From the NCBI GenBank assembly GCA_018992685.1, contig JACVGT010000001.1, forward strand, positions 62,001 to 126,000: a stretch of DNA of 64,000 bases, written 5' to 3'. The number at the start of each line of letters is the position of its first letter. The stretch's first letter is position 1. The notes under the pieces are model-generated. The model was not told the origin of the DNA. It did no database searches and saw only the letters and a list, made by a program, of their open reading frames with translations. The position numbers were made by a program, and so were the translations under genes. The stretch comes from Theionarchaea archaeon. GTDB taxonomy: Archaea; Methanobacteriota_B; Thermococci; Methanofastidiosales; SZ-28-30. Of this stretch, positions 26,834 through 35,547 are shown in pieces.

Positions 26834-27107
26834 AGTCAGGAGACATTGGTTGCAAGGGGAGGAGCATCCATGTTCAACACGGATGTGGAAGTTAATATTT
26901 GTTGGATTGAATTAATCTTGTAGATGACTTTCGTAGGTTATCCCTAAATCTCTCCCTGTCTCTCTTAGGTTAAAGGAGGTTTCTTCCAGCTCTGTATTCT
27001 CCCTGGCTTCCAGGTTTTCTTCGCGAGAACTTTTCCTTTTATCTGCGGTTCAGGAATACTAACCATTAGAAATGTGAATTTTAAGCGGAAAAAGGGCTCA
27101 AATCTAC

Positions 27108-27425
27108 CTACGATTTCTCCCTCTCCAGTTTGAATATCACAGGTCGTAACCCGTCATGGCAGCACACAATAGAAATACCTTTCTCTTTGAACCAGGGCAT
27201 GTCCCCACCAAAGGACAGTACCCGGACGCTGGGAAACAGGGTAATCCAGGCACTGGTGCAGGGAAACCCTTCAGGCATTGCACCACCTTTACTCACAAAC
27301 TGCTGGCCATCCTTCAATATTCCACATGCCCCCAGAGATTCTGCAGGTGTAACAGGGGGGTTCTCAAAAACCTCTGATGGATGCATTCTTTTTACCACTG
27401 TTATTTTTACTTGTTCTACGGGCAC
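27108..27425 (-). CDS. TIGR04076-family small protein
   Basis: 105 residues. It begins with a strand KITVVKR and has cysteines in ACGILKDG, FPCTSAWITLFP and CCHDG, with a GF-C-AW pattern typical of the TIGR04076 family. The function of that family is unknown; it is frequent in anaerobes and archaea. It stands alone and upstream sequence is shared with other short elements. Confidence 0.7.
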   Translation of the reverse strand: MPVEQVKITVVKRMHPSEVFENPPVTPAESLGACGILKDGQQFVSKGGAMPEGFPCTSAWITLFPSVRVLSFGGDMPWFKEKGISIVCCHDGLRPVIFKLEREKS

Positions 27426-27695
27426 AAAATCACCACCCTACCTTGGAAAAGCCTGCTTAAGAATGTTTGGCTGGCAGTGAGAAAAAAGCCAATACGTTCT
27501 CGGTGTGTTGTGAAGAATTATCATACATTCGGGGGAGACTCGAGCACTGAGAGCAGACGCGGGGACTATCTGCGATGAACAAAGGTGTGGCTGTCACTTA
27601 CCTTGATTGGTGGTTGGTACAGTGTATCTGTATCTGCAAACCTTTATATGGATTCTCTCCTAGACTCATCGATAAGTCGAAATTCAGGTGATACC

Positions 27696-28223
27696 ATGAT
27701 CTGTCCGATTTGCCGGACGTCGAATGACATAGGAGTGAGATTTTGCAGGAAATGTGGGTCCAGTCTCCAGCAGCTGGACAACTACACAGATTATGTGGGG
27801 GCCAGCGCCCGGGCATCCGCTTTCCTGCTTGATACGCTCGTTACTATCGTTCCCACAGCTTTCATTCTGTGGATTGCCGTCGGGTTGTCTGGTATCAGGA
27901 TCCTAATCATTCTTCTTTTGATGAGCTGGGTATATTCTGCAGCACTGGAAAGTTCATCCCGGCAAGGCACCCTCGGAAAGATGGCTGTTGGAATAAGAGT
28001 GGTGGATTTTCATGGAAAGAGAATTTCGTTTGGAACAGCCTCAGTGCGATACTTCGTTAAAGTCGTGACTCTCGGCAGTTTCTGGTATTTAGTTTTGGTT
28101 TCCGAAAAAAGACAGGGAATACACGATATGGCTGCAAACACCTACGTAGTAATGGATGGCCCCTATTCTCGAAGAGAGTCCACGCACAAAACTCCACGGT
28201 GGTTTGGAGTATACAGAGAATAG
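27696..28223 (+). CDS. Zinc-ribbon RDD-family membrane protein
   Basis: 175 residues from the ATG at 27696, which follows AGGTGAT; a TATA-like CCTTTATATG is at 27641-27650. The N-terminus is a zinc ribbon (CPICRTS and CRKCGSS). It is followed by the RDD domain (ARASAFLLDTLVTIVP, GTLGKMAVGIRVVD) with two to three membrane spans. RDD proteins are often transporters or membrane-enzyme modules of unknown substrate. It is followed 2 nt later by a short frame and then by the peptide cluster, but there is no direct evidence that it belongs to it. Confidence 0.78.
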   Translation: MICPICRTSNDIGVRFCRKCGSSLQQLDNYTDYVGASARASAFLLDTLVTIVPTAFILWIAVGLSGIRILIILLLMSWVYSAALESSSRQGTLGKMAVGIRVVDFHGKRISFGTASVRYFVKVVTLGSFWYLVLVSEKRQGIHDMAANTYVVMDGPYSRRESTHKTPRWFGVYRE

Positions 28224-28225
28224 CC

Positions 28226-28387
28226 ATGCAAAAGAATCAGCACTACAGCAGAAAAGGAGGTTCAGGTCAGTCCACTAGTATTCTAGATTATTCGAGGAGT
28301 CTCAGAATCCTCGGTCTCATTGATCCTGGTCTGGAAATAAAGTTAATTGCCATCGCAGGTCCAGGACAGGACCTCTATGGTTTTTGA
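28226..28387 (+). CDS. Possible 53-residue protein after the RDD gene
   Basis: Starts 2 nt after the RDD stop codon and reads 53 codons with a hydrophobic C-terminal half (LRILGLIDPGLE, LIAIAGPGQDLYGF). The close spacing suggests coupling, but there is no clear ribosome binding site or family match. Confidence 0.3.
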   Translation: MQKNQHYSRKGGSGQSTSILDYSRSLRILGLIDPGLEIKLIAIAGPGQDLYGF

Positions 28388-28462
28388 GAACATCTTAGTG
28401 TCAAGTTGAATCTCTACCCAATCACGTCTATCTCTAAGTATGTCGGTTTGTCTTTCGAAAAA

Positions 28463-28511
28463 GTTTATATACCCCAACCTACTATGTACTGTAACTACTT
28501 TACAGGAGGTG
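28463..28511 (+). promoter_or_regulatory. Promoter and strong ribosome binding site of precursor-peptide gene A
   Basis: TATA box GTTTATATAC at 28463-28472 and AGGAGGTG at 28504-28511, 5 nt before the ATG at 28517. This is a leadered, high-translation start, unlike the leaderless style of many genes in the window. Confidence 0.65.
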
Positions 28512-28516
28512 ACAGA

Positions 28517-28627
28517 ATGGAGGGATACTCCGGGAAATTCCTCATGAAGATAGAGGAACTGGAAAGAGCTGGAAGTGAGAAAGCTCTAGCAATCTGCTGT
28601 GGCGGATATGGTACTGTAGACCTGTGA
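28517..28627 (+). CDS. Candidate RiPP precursor peptide A
   Basis: 36 residues. The N-terminal two thirds is leader-like, charged and amphipathic (GKFLMKIEELERAGSEK). The C-terminal end is core-like: two adjacent Cys followed by Gly-Gly-Tyr-Gly-Thr, ending in a small hydrophobic tail. The gene is the first of the transporter arm, 54 nt before the ABC ATPase, and a T-tract lies between. The Cys-Cys-Gly-Gly core would suit radical SAM chemistry (thioether or C-C crosslinks). No annotated family recognised; it is a candidate because of position, size, translation signal and context. Confidence 0.6.
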   Translation: MEGYSGKFLMKIEELERAGSEKALAICCGGYGTVDL

Positions 28628-28652
28628 TCCACAGTATTCGGGTCTGCCATTA

Positions 28653-28668
28653 TTTTTTTCTTTTCTTT
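28653..28668 (+). terminator. T-tract terminator/attenuator between precursor A and the ABC operon
   Basis: A run of T7-C-T4-C-T3 right after precursor A. Archaeal termination needs only such U-rich tracts. Partial termination would yield more precursor mRNA than transporter mRNA. Confidence 0.5.
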
Positions 28669-28681
28669 GTCTGGTGATACG

Positions 28682-29650
28682 ATGGAATACGTCATTGAAA
28701 CAAAAGATTTAGCCCGCGAATTCGATTCTGCAGAAGGCGTTCTCCTCAAGAAAAAGAGAAAAATCATAGCCGTTGATCACGTTACGTTCGGAGTGAGAAA
28801 GGGAGAATTATTCGGTCTCCTGGGCCCCAATGGAGCTGGAAAAACAACCACCATAAAGATGCTCACCACGCTACTTGTTCCCACTGAGGGAGATGCCTAT
28901 GTCCACGGCTGGCACGTGGTGAAAGAGGCGCAGAAGATTCGCAACCACATCAACGTCATATTTGGAGGGGAAAGAGGCTTGTACCTCCGATTGAGTGGAA
29001 AGGATAACCTGCGCTACTTCTCAGATCTCTATGGTGTTCCTGCCACCACACAGAAGGAACGAATCCCTGAACTTCTCCAGCTGGTGGGACTCGCAGAACA
29101 TGGGGAGAGAAAAGTGGAAACATACTCACGAGGCATGAAGCAGAGGTTGCACATTGCAAGGGGATTGATCAATGACCCTTCTATAATTTTCATGGACGAA
29201 CCCACAATTGGACTGGATCCAGAGGGAGCTCGTTCCCTGAGAGCAATCATACAAGGGCTGACTTCCAAGGATAAGACGATTTTCTTGACCACTCACTACA
29301 TGTTTGAGGCTGATGAACTCTGCACCAGGATTGCTCTTCTCAAGGAAGGGAAGATCTTAAAGATTGATACGCCAAAATCCTTCAAGAATGAGGTATCTCA
29401 CGTCACTATCATTGAAGCAGAGGGCCACCACATTCCCCGAGAGCTCATTGATGCATTAGAGGCACGTCAGACCGTACGAATGGTAACCACTTCTCAGCAG
29501 GACATGAACCAGGTCCTTCAGATCCAGACCGAACCCTCAACGGATGTAGTCATGGACATACTCCAGAGCCTGCACACAGCCCGGCTTTCTAACATCCACA
29601 TACGTGAGCCATCACTGGAGGACGCATACATCAAAATAATGCAGGGATAA
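28682..29650 (+). CDS. ABC transporter ATP-binding subunit (drug/peptide exporter type)
   Basis: 322 residues from the ATG at 28682, preceded by TGGTGAT. Walker A GPNGAGKTT (about residues 48-56), signature YSRGMKQRLHIARG, Walker B IIFMDEPTIGLDP and H-loop TTHYMF are all intact. The C-terminal extension is typical of DrrA/NodI/CcmA-type ATPases paired with ABC-2 permeases. The next gene starts 2 nt later. By context it exports or gives immunity to the modified peptide. Confidence 0.93.
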   Translation: MEYVIETKDLAREFDSAEGVLLKKKRKIIAVDHVTFGVRKGELFGLLGPNGAGKTTTIKMLTTLLVPTEGDAYVHGWHVVKEAQKIRNHINVIFGGERGLYLRLSGKDNLRYFSDLYGVPATTQKERIPELLQLVGLAEHGERKVETYSRGMKQRLHIARGLINDPSIIFMDEPTIGLDPEGARSLRAIIQGLTSKDKTIFLTTHYMFEADELCTRIALLKEGKILKIDTPKSFKNEVSHVTIIEAEGHHIPRELIDALEARQTVRMVTTSQQDMNQVLQIQTEPSTDVVMDILQSLHTARLSNIHIREPSLEDAYIKIMQG

Positions 29651-29652
29651 CC

Positions 29653-30429
29653 ATGGGTATGAGAACGATTTTTTCAGCTTCAAGACAGGCATTCTACGAA
29701 TTTCTGGCACGACCAGTATGGATTTTCGAAATGACTGTTTCTCCCTTTGTTTTTGCCACAGTTGCCTTGATCATGTTCAGGGACTCACCCTCAACCAATT
29801 CCACGTATATTGTAATGGCCGGGGGTATTATGGGAATGTGGGGAAGCACCCTCTTGGGTGCGGGTTATTCAGTGGTCATTGAACGATATTTTGGAACTTT
29901 ACAGTACTTGTTCGCCAGTCCCTCCTCCCTGGAAGAAATTATTGCAGGTAAAGCCCTCACCAGTGCCGTCATGGGGCTGTGGAATCTCGTTTTCGTCTTC
30001 CTGATTGCAATCATTCTCTTTGGAGTTGACATAGAGATTGCTCACCCTCTCACTTTCTTACTGGCATTGGGGTTGTGTCTCTTTTCTTTTTCAGCCCTGG
30101 GGATACTCTTGTCCACTCTGTTCGTATTGAGCCGTTCTGCTGCAGCTTTAGGAAATATTCTGGAGTTTGCTGCTTTTGTAGTATGTGGCATCATGTACCC
30201 TATCTCTTTCTTGCCTGTATGGATCCGTCCTCTCTCATACATTCTAACACCCACCTGGGGAGCTCAGGTATTGCGGTGGGCCGTGATAGAACCTCAGTTA
30301 GGGGAAGGGTTCTGGATTGGTGTCGCCATGATTGGTATACTCTCTTGTTCGTACATAGTGATTGGCCACTACCTATACTCCCGGATTGATTATCAGGTGC
30401 GAGTGACAGCCAGTTTGTGGAGGTTTTGA
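29653..30429 (+). CDS. ABC-2 type permease 1
   Basis: 258 residues with six hydrophobic spans and the ABC-2 signature GIMYPISFLPVWIRPLSYILTP split across the fifth span and following loop. It is coupled to the ATPase (2-nt gap) and to the next permease (2-nt gap). With that protein it probably forms a heterodimeric channel. Confidence 0.88.
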   Translation: MGMRTIFSASRQAFYEFLARPVWIFEMTVSPFVFATVALIMFRDSPSTNSTYIVMAGGIMGMWGSTLLGAGYSVVIERYFGTLQYLFASPSSLEEIIAGKALTSAVMGLWNLVFVFLIAIILFGVDIEIAHPLTFLLALGLCLFSFSALGILLSTLFVLSRSAAALGNILEFAAFVVCGIMYPISFLPVWIRPLSYILTPTWGAQVLRWAVIEPQLGEGFWIGVAMIGILSCSYIVIGHYLYSRIDYQVRVTASLWRF

Positions 30430-30431
30430 TT

Positions 30432-31220
30432 ATGGATGCACTACGGGCAGCCTATAGCAGTGCAGTGTTCTCATACAAGGGGTTACTTACCTGGATAGAG
30501 CCCCGGAACTACATTGGGATGAAATTCATTGTGCCCCTCCTGCAAATGTCATTCTTTGCCTACGTAGCCAAGAATGCTGGAGGAGCAGAAGCCATGTCGT
30601 TCGCTGTGGTCGGCAATATGGTCCAGCTGTGTGCTGTTACATCGGTTCTGGGCATGTCAATGGCGGTGGGAATGGAACGGTATTTTGGCACCTTACCTCT
30701 TCTCCTCGTGAGTCCCACTAACAGGTTTGCCCTGTTTATGGGGCGTTCTGTCGTGTATGTGCTGGACGGGGTTACCAGCACCCTGGTGGGGCTGGCATAT
30801 GCGGTATTCCTTTTTGGTGTAGATTTTTCCCAAGCTAACCCTGTTCTCCTGGTGGTAATCTTTCTTGTTACATCCTTTGCCCTGTCAGGATTTGGACTGT
30901 TGATTGGAAGTCTGTCTTTGTACACGAGAGAAGTTGTGGCTGTGGCCAATGCATCGTATTTTGCTCTGTTAATCGTGTGTGGCGTGAATTTTCCGGTGAC
31001 AGAATTACCTCATGTCCTGCAAGGGCTTTCAAAAGTCCTCCCCTTGACATATGGCATCCAGGCGACACGAGAGGTGGTCCAGGGAGCTTCCTTCACAGAT
31101 GTACAGGGATTGATTGGAGCTGAAATTCTCTTTATGGGTGCCCTCCTCGTCGTTGGTTACTTCTTTTTCAGGTACTTTGAGCAAAAGGCTAAAAAGAAGG
31201 GCACCTTTGAGCTGATCTAG
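30432..31220 (+). CDS. ABC-2 type permease 2
   Basis: 262 residues from the ATG at 30432, which has GGAGGTTTT just upstream inside the previous gene. Six spans and the ABC-2 motif GVNFPVTELPHVLQGLSKV. It resembles permease 1 (shared MERYFGTL motif), so the two arose by duplication. It is followed 8 nt later by the reductase gene. Confidence 0.88.
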   Translation: MDALRAAYSSAVFSYKGLLTWIEPRNYIGMKFIVPLLQMSFFAYVAKNAGGAEAMSFAVVGNMVQLCAVTSVLGMSMAVGMERYFGTLPLLLVSPTNRFALFMGRSVVYVLDGVTSTLVGLAYAVFLFGVDFSQANPVLLVVIFLVTSFALSGFGLLIGSLSLYTREVVAVANASYFALLIVCGVNFPVTELPHVLQGLSKVLPLTYGIQATREVVQGASFTDVQGLIGAEILFMGALLVVGYFFFRYFEQKAKKKGTFELI

Positions 31221-31228
31221 GTGAGTGT

Positions 31229-31804
31229 ATGAAAGTCATGGGTATTGATTGTTCCCAGAAACGGAGAGATTCTACCGGTAGGCATCTCTTGCAGGTCGCA
31301 CTAGAGAAGATAGAATCTTATGCAATTACCACTGATGCCATCAGACTAATTGATTACACGCTGGAGTTGTGCACAGGCTGCAATCAGTGTGTGACAGGAG
31401 GTATGTGCCCCATTGACGATGATTTCGATAGCATCTGTGAAAGGGCTATCCCTGCTGATGCACTCCTTTTTGTGTCTCCAGTGTACTGGGGGAGATATCC
31501 CAGTATTCTGTCGTGCTTTATTGACAGGATGAGGAAGATCACAACAATGCCTCATCCTCTCTACAGGAAGAAGGCAGGCCTCATCGTTCAGACAGGGATC
31601 ACTGATACAGCACTGACTGTGGGCAGTTTTGGCCAGCTGTTCAGGTCGTTCAACATGATCAATGTCGTCGCCGTGGGACTTGGTATGATGGATTATGAGG
31701 GACGCCCATTAGAAGACAAGAATGCAATAGCTCTTGTCCAACTGGTGGGAGAGCGGTTAGTCATGGGACTGCAATCAGAAAAGATCAAAGAGATTTTCGG
31801 ATGA
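31229..31804 (+). CDS. Flavodoxin-fold Fe-S/FMN NAD(P)H reductase
   Basis: 191 residues of the NADPH-dependent FMN reductase/iron-sulfur flavoprotein family. It has a ferredoxin-like cysteine group CTGCNQCVTGGMC (C48, C51, C54, C60) and the FMN-binding SPVYWGRYP. It could supply electrons for radical SAM enzymes or reduce a peptide intermediate. The 3' end overlaps tldE convergently by 20 nt. Confidence 0.82.
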   Translation: MKVMGIDCSQKRRDSTGRHLLQVALEKIESYAITTDAIRLIDYTLELCTGCNQCVTGGMCPIDDDFDSICERAIPADALLFVSPVYWGRYPSILSCFIDRMRKITTMPHPLYRKKAGLIVQTGITDTALTVGSFGQLFRSFNMINVVAVGLGMMDYEGRPLEDKNAIALVQLVGERLVMGLQSEKIKEIFG

Positions 31805-33020
31805 AGACATAGGGAGTCACCAGTTCTCTGTAGGAGGGGAAAGGGTTTTCTTCTCGTATCCCTGTGCCCTCGATGGATTTCATCAGATCAAAAACATTCC
31901 CCTTCAGAACAAAAGGTGGTACTCTTCCCACAAAGTCTCCTTCTCTAACATAGTAGGCCCGCTTGATGTTAAAAACGTATTCTCCTGAGACAAGGTTTGC
32001 ACCCTTGTCATTGACAACTTCCTCAACAACCACACCAGTAAACTGGCTAAGAGAGTTGCTTCCTTCTTTGACCAGTACATTCCTGGGTCCAATCTTGGGC
32101 GGGGCCATGATTGAGGTGCGTACAGCATTCCCTGTGCTTTCTGTTCCATCAAGAAGCGCATGAAAATGATCATATAAGATGTGGGTCAAGATCCCGTTTT
32201 TTATTATTGGATATCTTCGTGACGGTATTCCCTCACCATCACAGAACGATGTCCTCACTCCTTCAGGGTACAGACCATCATCAAAAAGCGTGAACTCTTC
32301 TCCTGCCACATCTGTGCTACTGGCAATACGGGAAATCCCCCGTTTTACTCTGTCAACACTCACCTGCCAGATCAAGGGACGTAACACTGCATAGAGAGCC
32401 CGTGAACCCAGGGCAATGTGGGAAAATCTATATTCTGCATCCTGCGTGTAGCGGTCAATATACTCCTTGATACATCTCACAAGAGACTCACTGTCTCTAT
32501 CCCACAGCCGGGATGAGTTCACTATGTTGAACGTAGATGTTCCTGCTGATACGTCTATATCCAGCACGAAGAAGGTACTCTTTTCTTCAACATCAAGGCC
32601 TGCAGTCGTTTGCAGTGAGAAAGATGATTCTCTGCAGTATATCAACCCCTTTGAAGAAAGTCCGTGGTCCAAGAGCCCCTCGACGATTTCCATGCAATAG
32701 CCTGTGAGGTCCGTGATGTCAGCCCGCTCTATTTTCGGATCACAAATTCCTTCCACTGAGGGATATTTCTGCACTCCAGGAAACGCTATTTCCCACTGGT
32801 ACTCCGTGTCCAGAGCACGGGCAGACTGGAGAGCCTTCTCAACCTGTTCTGTTGTGTTACACGGCATGTTACAGTAATTGAACCCTACTTTGTTTCCCTT
32901 AATAACCCGGACTGCCTGCCCCGATACCTGCACTTTTTGGGGTGTCATTGTTCTTCCCTGGAACTCTACGATGGTATCGGTATACTTTCCCTGGAAAACC
33001 TCACTCTCACACGTACTCAC
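31785..33020 (-). CDS. tldE: TldE/PmbA-like metalloprotease subunit
   Basis: 411 residues of the TldD/PmbA (U62) family. It lacks the HExxxH zinc motif of TldD but has the conserved FTLFDDGLYPEG, YPIIKNGILTHILYD and GNAVRTS segments, so it is the non-metal partner. TldD/E heterodimers remove leader peptides from microcin B17 and PQQ precursors. The start overlaps the tldD stop by 4 nt (ATGA), so translation is coupled. Confidence 0.88.
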   Translation of the reverse strand: MSTCESEVFQGKYTDTIVEFQGRTMTPQKVQVSGQAVRVIKGNKVGFNYCNMPCNTTEQVEKALQSARALDTEYQWEIAFPGVQKYPSVEGICDPKIERADITDLTGYCMEIVEGLLDHGLSSKGLIYCRESSFSLQTTAGLDVEEKSTFFVLDIDVSAGTSTFNIVNSSRLWDRDSESLVRCIKEYIDRYTQDAEYRFSHIALGSRALYAVLRPLIWQVSVDRVKRGISRIASSTDVAGEEFTLFDDGLYPEGVRTSFCDGEGIPSRRYPIIKNGILTHILYDHFHALLDGTESTGNAVRTSIMAPPKIGPRNVLVKEGSNSLSQFTGVVVEEVVNDKGANLVSGEYVFNIKRAYYVREGDFVGRVPPFVLKGNVFDLMKSIEGTGIREENPFPSYRELVTPYVFIRKSL

Positions 33021-34303
33021 GAAAGCACCTCCACCTCTGAGAATTTCAAGAACGGTGTCAAGCTAGATGATGGAATGAACTGTCGACCCTTTGAGCAGTG
33101 TCTCGTCACGAGTTCCCGTTCTTTTCCCACCCCCTCAAGGTGGGAAAGGATTTCATTCACATTTATTCTCATATTTACGTTACGCACAGAGTATCCCTCT
33201 ACGAGATGGTTCCCAGACTCTGCAACAAGAGACAGAACATCTTGTTCATACTGGAGTTCCGCTGCACCCAGGCTGTCAACAACAATATCAGCTCCTTCAC
33301 ATAGTTCTTCTGTGGATTGATTTCCAGGAAGAACCTGAATATTACTGGTTCGTACCAGGGGTGGACACAGGACACTCTCTGAAAGGGCATTGGCAGTGGG
33401 GTTACACGAGAGAGCACCTGCAGTTTCCCTTGAATGCAGCAAAGAGGTTAAGACGCCTTTTTTAATGACGGGAGTTCCTTCTGCCTTGACACCTTCATCA
33501 TCATAGGAATACTGGCCAAATGCGTTCTCCAGTAACGGGTCATCGATGCATGTGCAATCGTTTGAAGTGATCTCCTCTCCCAGATGGTCAGCCAGCACAC
33601 TCTCCCCTCTCAGCACTTTGTCGGCCTCGAGCCCATGCCCTACGACTTCGTGGATGAGAATTCCAGTAATTTCAGGGGCGAAAACGATGGTGTACTTTCC
33701 TGGGGAAGGCGAACCCACTTTCTTGGGGAATGTGTTCATTTTTTCCTGCAGCTTTCTTATGACCCGCTCCTCTGACAAGAATTCAAGACCATATGGCGCG
33801 ATCAAGAACCCTTCTCGGACGTAGTCTCCCATCAGGGCAAAAATGATTCCTGTGGCTGCTTCCTCTGTTTGAATATGTGATCCCTCCGAATTCTCAAAAA
33901 GGTCCATACTGTAATAGTCATTAAATCCCAGGTAGTAATGGTTAATCAGCGGATTCTCATCAATTCCAGATGATTCTACTAGTGTTCTTATTTCCCTGAT
34001 CTTTTCTTCGATTTCTGTGGTATGAGGAGGATATACTGCCTGCGACGGTTTATCGACGTGGTGGCAAGGACTTTCAGCCAGGACGGCACCCTGAAAGGGG
34101 AGTGATGCCGAGATTTCTTGTGCTCTCTCTATCAAGGTATGGGGGTCAGTTTCCCCCGAACGGGCATAAAACCCCCACCTCCCTGCAGCCAGCACTCGGG
34201 CAGATGCCCCTCGATTGCAGGTAGTGACGCACCGGACAATATGGCCATCCCGTACATCAATGGATGTTCTCCACAGGGTATTTGCTCTCAATTCAACGTG
34301 CAT
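33017..34303 (-). CDS. tldD: TldD-like zinc metalloprotease
   Basis: 428 residues. The zinc motif HEVVGH (H218, E219, H223; HExxxH) sits in ILIHEVVGHGLEADKV, followed by FGQYSYDDEG and PVIKKGVLTSLLHSR, all TldD hallmarks. The start lies 9 nt after the radical SAM gene. It is catalytic with TldE and is predicted to trim the leader or degrade the unmodified peptide. Confidence 0.92.
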   Translation of the reverse strand: MHVELRANTLWRTSIDVRDGHIVRCVTTCNRGASARVLAAGRWGFYARSGETDPHTLIERAQEISASLPFQGAVLAESPCHHVDKPSQAVYPPHTTEIEEKIREIRTLVESSGIDENPLINHYYLGFNDYYSMDLFENSEGSHIQTEEAATGIIFALMGDYVREGFLIAPYGLEFLSEERVIRKLQEKMNTFPKKVGSPSPGKYTIVFAPEITGILIHEVVGHGLEADKVLRGESVLADHLGEEITSNDCTCIDDPLLENAFGQYSYDDEGVKAEGTPVIKKGVLTSLLHSRETAGALSCNPTANALSESVLCPPLVRTSNIQVLPGNQSTEELCEGADIVVDSLGAAELQYEQDVLSLVAESGNHLVEGYSVRNVNMRINVNEILSHLEGVGKERELVTRHCSKGRQFIPSSSLTPFLKFSEVEVLS

Positions 34304-34311
34304 AAATCCAC

Positions 34312-35400
34312 CTATGGGTACCTGCAGTCCTTCTCTGGGTCTATCAAAGCATATTCAGGAAATTTCCCGATATGATAGAAGGCCTGGCACATGGGGTAAG
34401 GAGCCAGAAGATCACCAAACTCAGCAAATGCCATGGCTCTGCAGAACCCGCCACAAATCCTGGCAGCATGACAGTTACCACACACACCTTTCAGGCTGGT
34501 TTTATTGGACTGATCCAGTATTTTGAACATGGGGTGTCTCTTTATTTCCTCAAACGTATTGATGCGCAGGTTTCCAGCTTTCATGTCAGGATGAAGTGAT
34601 AACGCTGTACATAGGCTGACATCTCCCTGGGGGGATACTCCCATGAGTTTCCACCACGGGCAGGTCACATACTCTTGGACATCGTCAATATTCTCTGCAG
34701 GCATCAACGCCAAGGGTAAATCTGTGATGATCCTCAGATCGTCGAGGTACTTTGCTTTTAGGTGAAAATAGGCTTGGAGCGTCTTTTCCACCAAGGTGAC
34801 ATCGGTGGGCTTTTCACCAGATCTACCAAGGGGAACAGTCTGCGCAAGAATTCGAAAAATGCTACATTCAGTTTCAATGCCAAGAGTGATAATCTCCTCT
34901 AACTGAGGAAGGTTTTCATGAGTGACATACGTGGAAATGCCGTGGTCAATATCATATTCTTGCAATAGATTCAGCCCGTTAACAGCTCTTTCAAAGGCAC
35001 CAGGACGCCCACGCTGGGCATCGTGGACGTGACCAATACCATCAATGCTCACCCCCACAGATGCATTCTTGTACTGGCTGAGCAACTGGGCAATTCCTGG
35101 TGTAATTAACGTCCCATTTGTTTCTAAGTTGAGGAGGACACCGCGTTCCAAGACGATGGTGAGTATTTCTTTGATATCTTTCCGTGCAAGAGGTTCTCCG
35201 CCTGTTATTGACACTTCAGCTAATTTGCCGTCTGATGCAACTGTGTCGATGATTGAAGCGACTTCTGCAGGCGTAATTTCATTTTCGAATGCTTTTCCAG
35301 GTCCTGCTTCCAGATAGCAGTGTTTACACGCCAGGTTACACTCTCTCGTCACAACAACATACAATCGGGAAAAGACTTTACCATTTCCAGGGGATTCCAT
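34312..35400 (-). CDS. SPASM-domain radical SAM enzyme 1 (RiPP maturase candidate)
   Basis: 362 residues. The radical SAM cluster motif is CNLACKHC (C21, C25, C28), followed by the SAM motif SITGGEPLARKD. The C-terminal SPASM domain carries cysteines in VTCPWW, SLCTAL, CGNCHAARICGGFC and PMCQAFY. The enzyme lacks an N-terminal PqqD-like domain, unlike enzyme 2, and so may use the domain of the membrane protease or enzyme 2. It is the first gene of its transcript, with TldD/E. A TATA-like CTTTTAACC ends about 22 nt before the ATG. Confidence 0.9.
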   Translation of the reverse strand: MESPGNGKVFSRLYVVVTRECNLACKHCYLEAGPGKAFENEITPAEVASIIDTVASDGKLAEVSITGGEPLARKDIKEILTIVLERGVLLNLETNGTLITPGIAQLLSQYKNASVGVSIDGIGHVHDAQRGRPGAFERAVNGLNLLQEYDIDHGISTYVTHENLPQLEEIITLGIETECSIFRILAQTVPLGRSGEKPTDVTLVEKTLQAYFHLKAKYLDDLRIITDLPLALMPAENIDDVQEYVTCPWWKLMGVSPQGDVSLCTALSLHPDMKAGNLRINTFEEIKRHPMFKILDQSNKTSLKGVCGNCHAARICGGFCRAMAFAEFGDLLAPYPMCQAFYHIGKFPEYALIDPEKDCRYP

Positions 35401-35421
35401 GAGAGAGACTCAATCCCGTAA

Positions 35422-35432
35422 GGTTAAAAGGT
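35422..35432 (-). promoter_or_regulatory. TATA-like box for radical SAM enzyme 1-tldD-tldE
   Basis: Minus-strand CCTTTTAACC, about 23-30 nt before the start, in the 147-nt gap after the M50 gene. This implies a separate, probably leaderless promoter for this part of the locus. Confidence 0.5.
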
Positions 35433-35547
35433 TATCTATAGTAAGGGTTGGAATAGAGAAGGAACGCAATGATATTTTAGGATGCTACTCCTTCACGGGG
35501 GTGTTACTCCTTCTCTGTTCCCTTCTTGTCATGATATTCAGCCTCCC

